This document shows, piece by piece, positions 63,157 to 64,000 of a DNA stretch of 64,000 nt; positions within the stretch are counted from its first letter, which is position 1, and every line of letters starts with the position of its first letter. The notes below the pieces were generated by a model. That model saw only the letters and a list, made by a program, of their open reading frames with translations. It searched no databases and was not told the DNA's origin. The DNA is from Onchocerca volvulus. Lineage: Eukaryota > Nematoda > Chromadorea > Rhabditida > Onchocercidae. The DNA lies in assembly GCA_000499405.2 (NCBI GenBank), contig HG738140.1, forward strand, positions 1,052,188 through 1,116,187. Direction: 5' to 3'. Position numbers and translations under genes: made by a program.

Positions 63157-63712
63157 CTAAAAATTGGCTGGTGCAGCCATAGGTGCCGGCTTTTTATCGA
63201 AACCAGTGAGGAGTTTCTTAATTTCGCCAATTGCTTTTGCTGGATTTAAATGCTAAAATTAAACAAATTTGAAACATTATAATACCAAAAAAACAAAAAA
63301 TAAAATCTATTTGGACAACTATTCTTTCATTTCTGCTGAAAAATTTTACCGCATCTCTACGATGCATTTCTTGGGTACTCTATTTAATACTATAATACAA
63401 AAAATGTAAAACACTTCAAAGCAGTTAGAAAAATATTATAATATATGGAAATCAAATGATTCACGTAATACCATACCTCCAACTAATCTTCATCAAAGAG
63501 CAATAAATATTAAAGCTGAGGAATGGTTAATATTTGGATCATTAAAATTGAAAATAGAAATAAAAATTAATTGAATTTAATAAGGAACTATACATACCTT
63601 CGGACAAGTTTTTGTGCAGTTTAGGATAGTGTGGCATTTGAAAGCACTAAAATGATCGTGTATTTTAGACAATCGCTCCTCAGCAAAATCGTCTCGCGAA
63701 TCAATCATCCAT
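63157..63712 (-). CDS. sdhb: Succinate dehydrogenase iron-sulfur subunit, C-terminal exons (partial)
   Basis: Exons 63712-63598 and 63252-63157 on the minus strand encode [38 protein letters not shown] and, across a phase-0 intron, [18 protein letters not shown] followed by a [11 protein letters not shown] tail and TAG. The [15 protein letters not shown] block holds the cysteines of the C-terminal iron-sulfur clusters of complex II subunit B, which passes electrons from flavin to ubiquinone on the mitochondrial inner membrane. The exon at 63712 begins in phase 2 (third base of an arginine codon expected before WMID). The mitochondrial presequence, the 2Fe-2S domain and the first part of the 4Fe-4S domain lie beyond the right edge. 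Intron 63253-63597 is 345 bases. Confidence 0.95.
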
Positions 63713-64000
63713 CTGAAAAATTACCAAATATCATTAAAAAGAAAAAAAAAACCACTTGATTTCACAGGGATAAGTGACCTTCAATCATAAAAAATGAAGG
63801 ATAAAAATAGATCATGGCATTAATTTGTAGATTAACTTTCAAACATGTTTTAATGATATATAACAAATTGCTTATATATATTTATCTCTAATCTAATTAC
63901 TTCTCTGTCATTTACTGATGACTGACAATATGTTAAACAAAATATCAGATGGCAATGACGCTAAAATGATATATTACCATAAATCTGTTTCATTTAATTA

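Overview
The window is AT-rich eukaryotic DNA with short exons, GT/AG introns with TTTCAG-type acceptors, long poly(A)/poly(T) runs and AATAAA signals. Exact copies of the nematode spliced leader SL1, a nematode-type chemoreceptor pair, a MIG-18-like secreted protein and nematode-style Helitrons point to a nematode. A parasitic clade III (spirurid/filarial) species is my inference only; nothing here fixes the species.

Left part (1 to about 27,200): a young, repeat-rich segmental duplication. It carries two apparently intact five-exon seven-transmembrane receptor genes, A on + (4841-6902) and B on - (21695-23769), plus a broken third exon-1 copy on - (17340-17754). The copies lie in long inverted and tandem repeats. 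A 6.8 kb decayed composite Helitron (8118-14945) interrupts the left arm between an A and a T, and the other arm preserves the empty site. Four copies of an LTR-like repeat carry the SL1 sequence in reverse complement (exact in two places). A fumarate hydratase fragment sits just downstream of a Helitron helicase remnant near the left edge. Small Helitrons and a fold-back element fill other gaps.

Middle part (27,200 to 39,000): a TATA-box promoter-like site on +, then a minus-strand MPPED/UPF0046-family metallophosphoesterase gene (28682-33376, probably with more 5' exons at 35174-35236 and 36675-36746). Its fold motifs are clear, but three metal-ligand positions are substituted, so it looks like a pseudoenzyme. 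Another LTR-like copy and a small cluster of unrecognised minus-strand coding-like segments follow.

Right part (39,000 to 64,000): a complete seven-exon minus-strand gene for a 364-residue secreted cysteine-rich MIG-18-like protein (39789-48785). A single N flanked by a 208-209 bp duplicated segment, probably an assembly join, overlaps one of its exons. About 14 kb follows with only weak candidate exons. The window ends in the last two exons of the succinate dehydrogenase iron-sulfur subunit gene on - (63157-63712; its 5' part lies beyond the right edge).

The genes do not form an operon or pathway. The receptors are likely sensory, the MIG-18-like protein extracellular and SDHB mitochondrial. 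The main story is genome dynamics: duplication of a receptor locus, Helitron and LTR insertion, and possible gene-fragment and SL1 capture.
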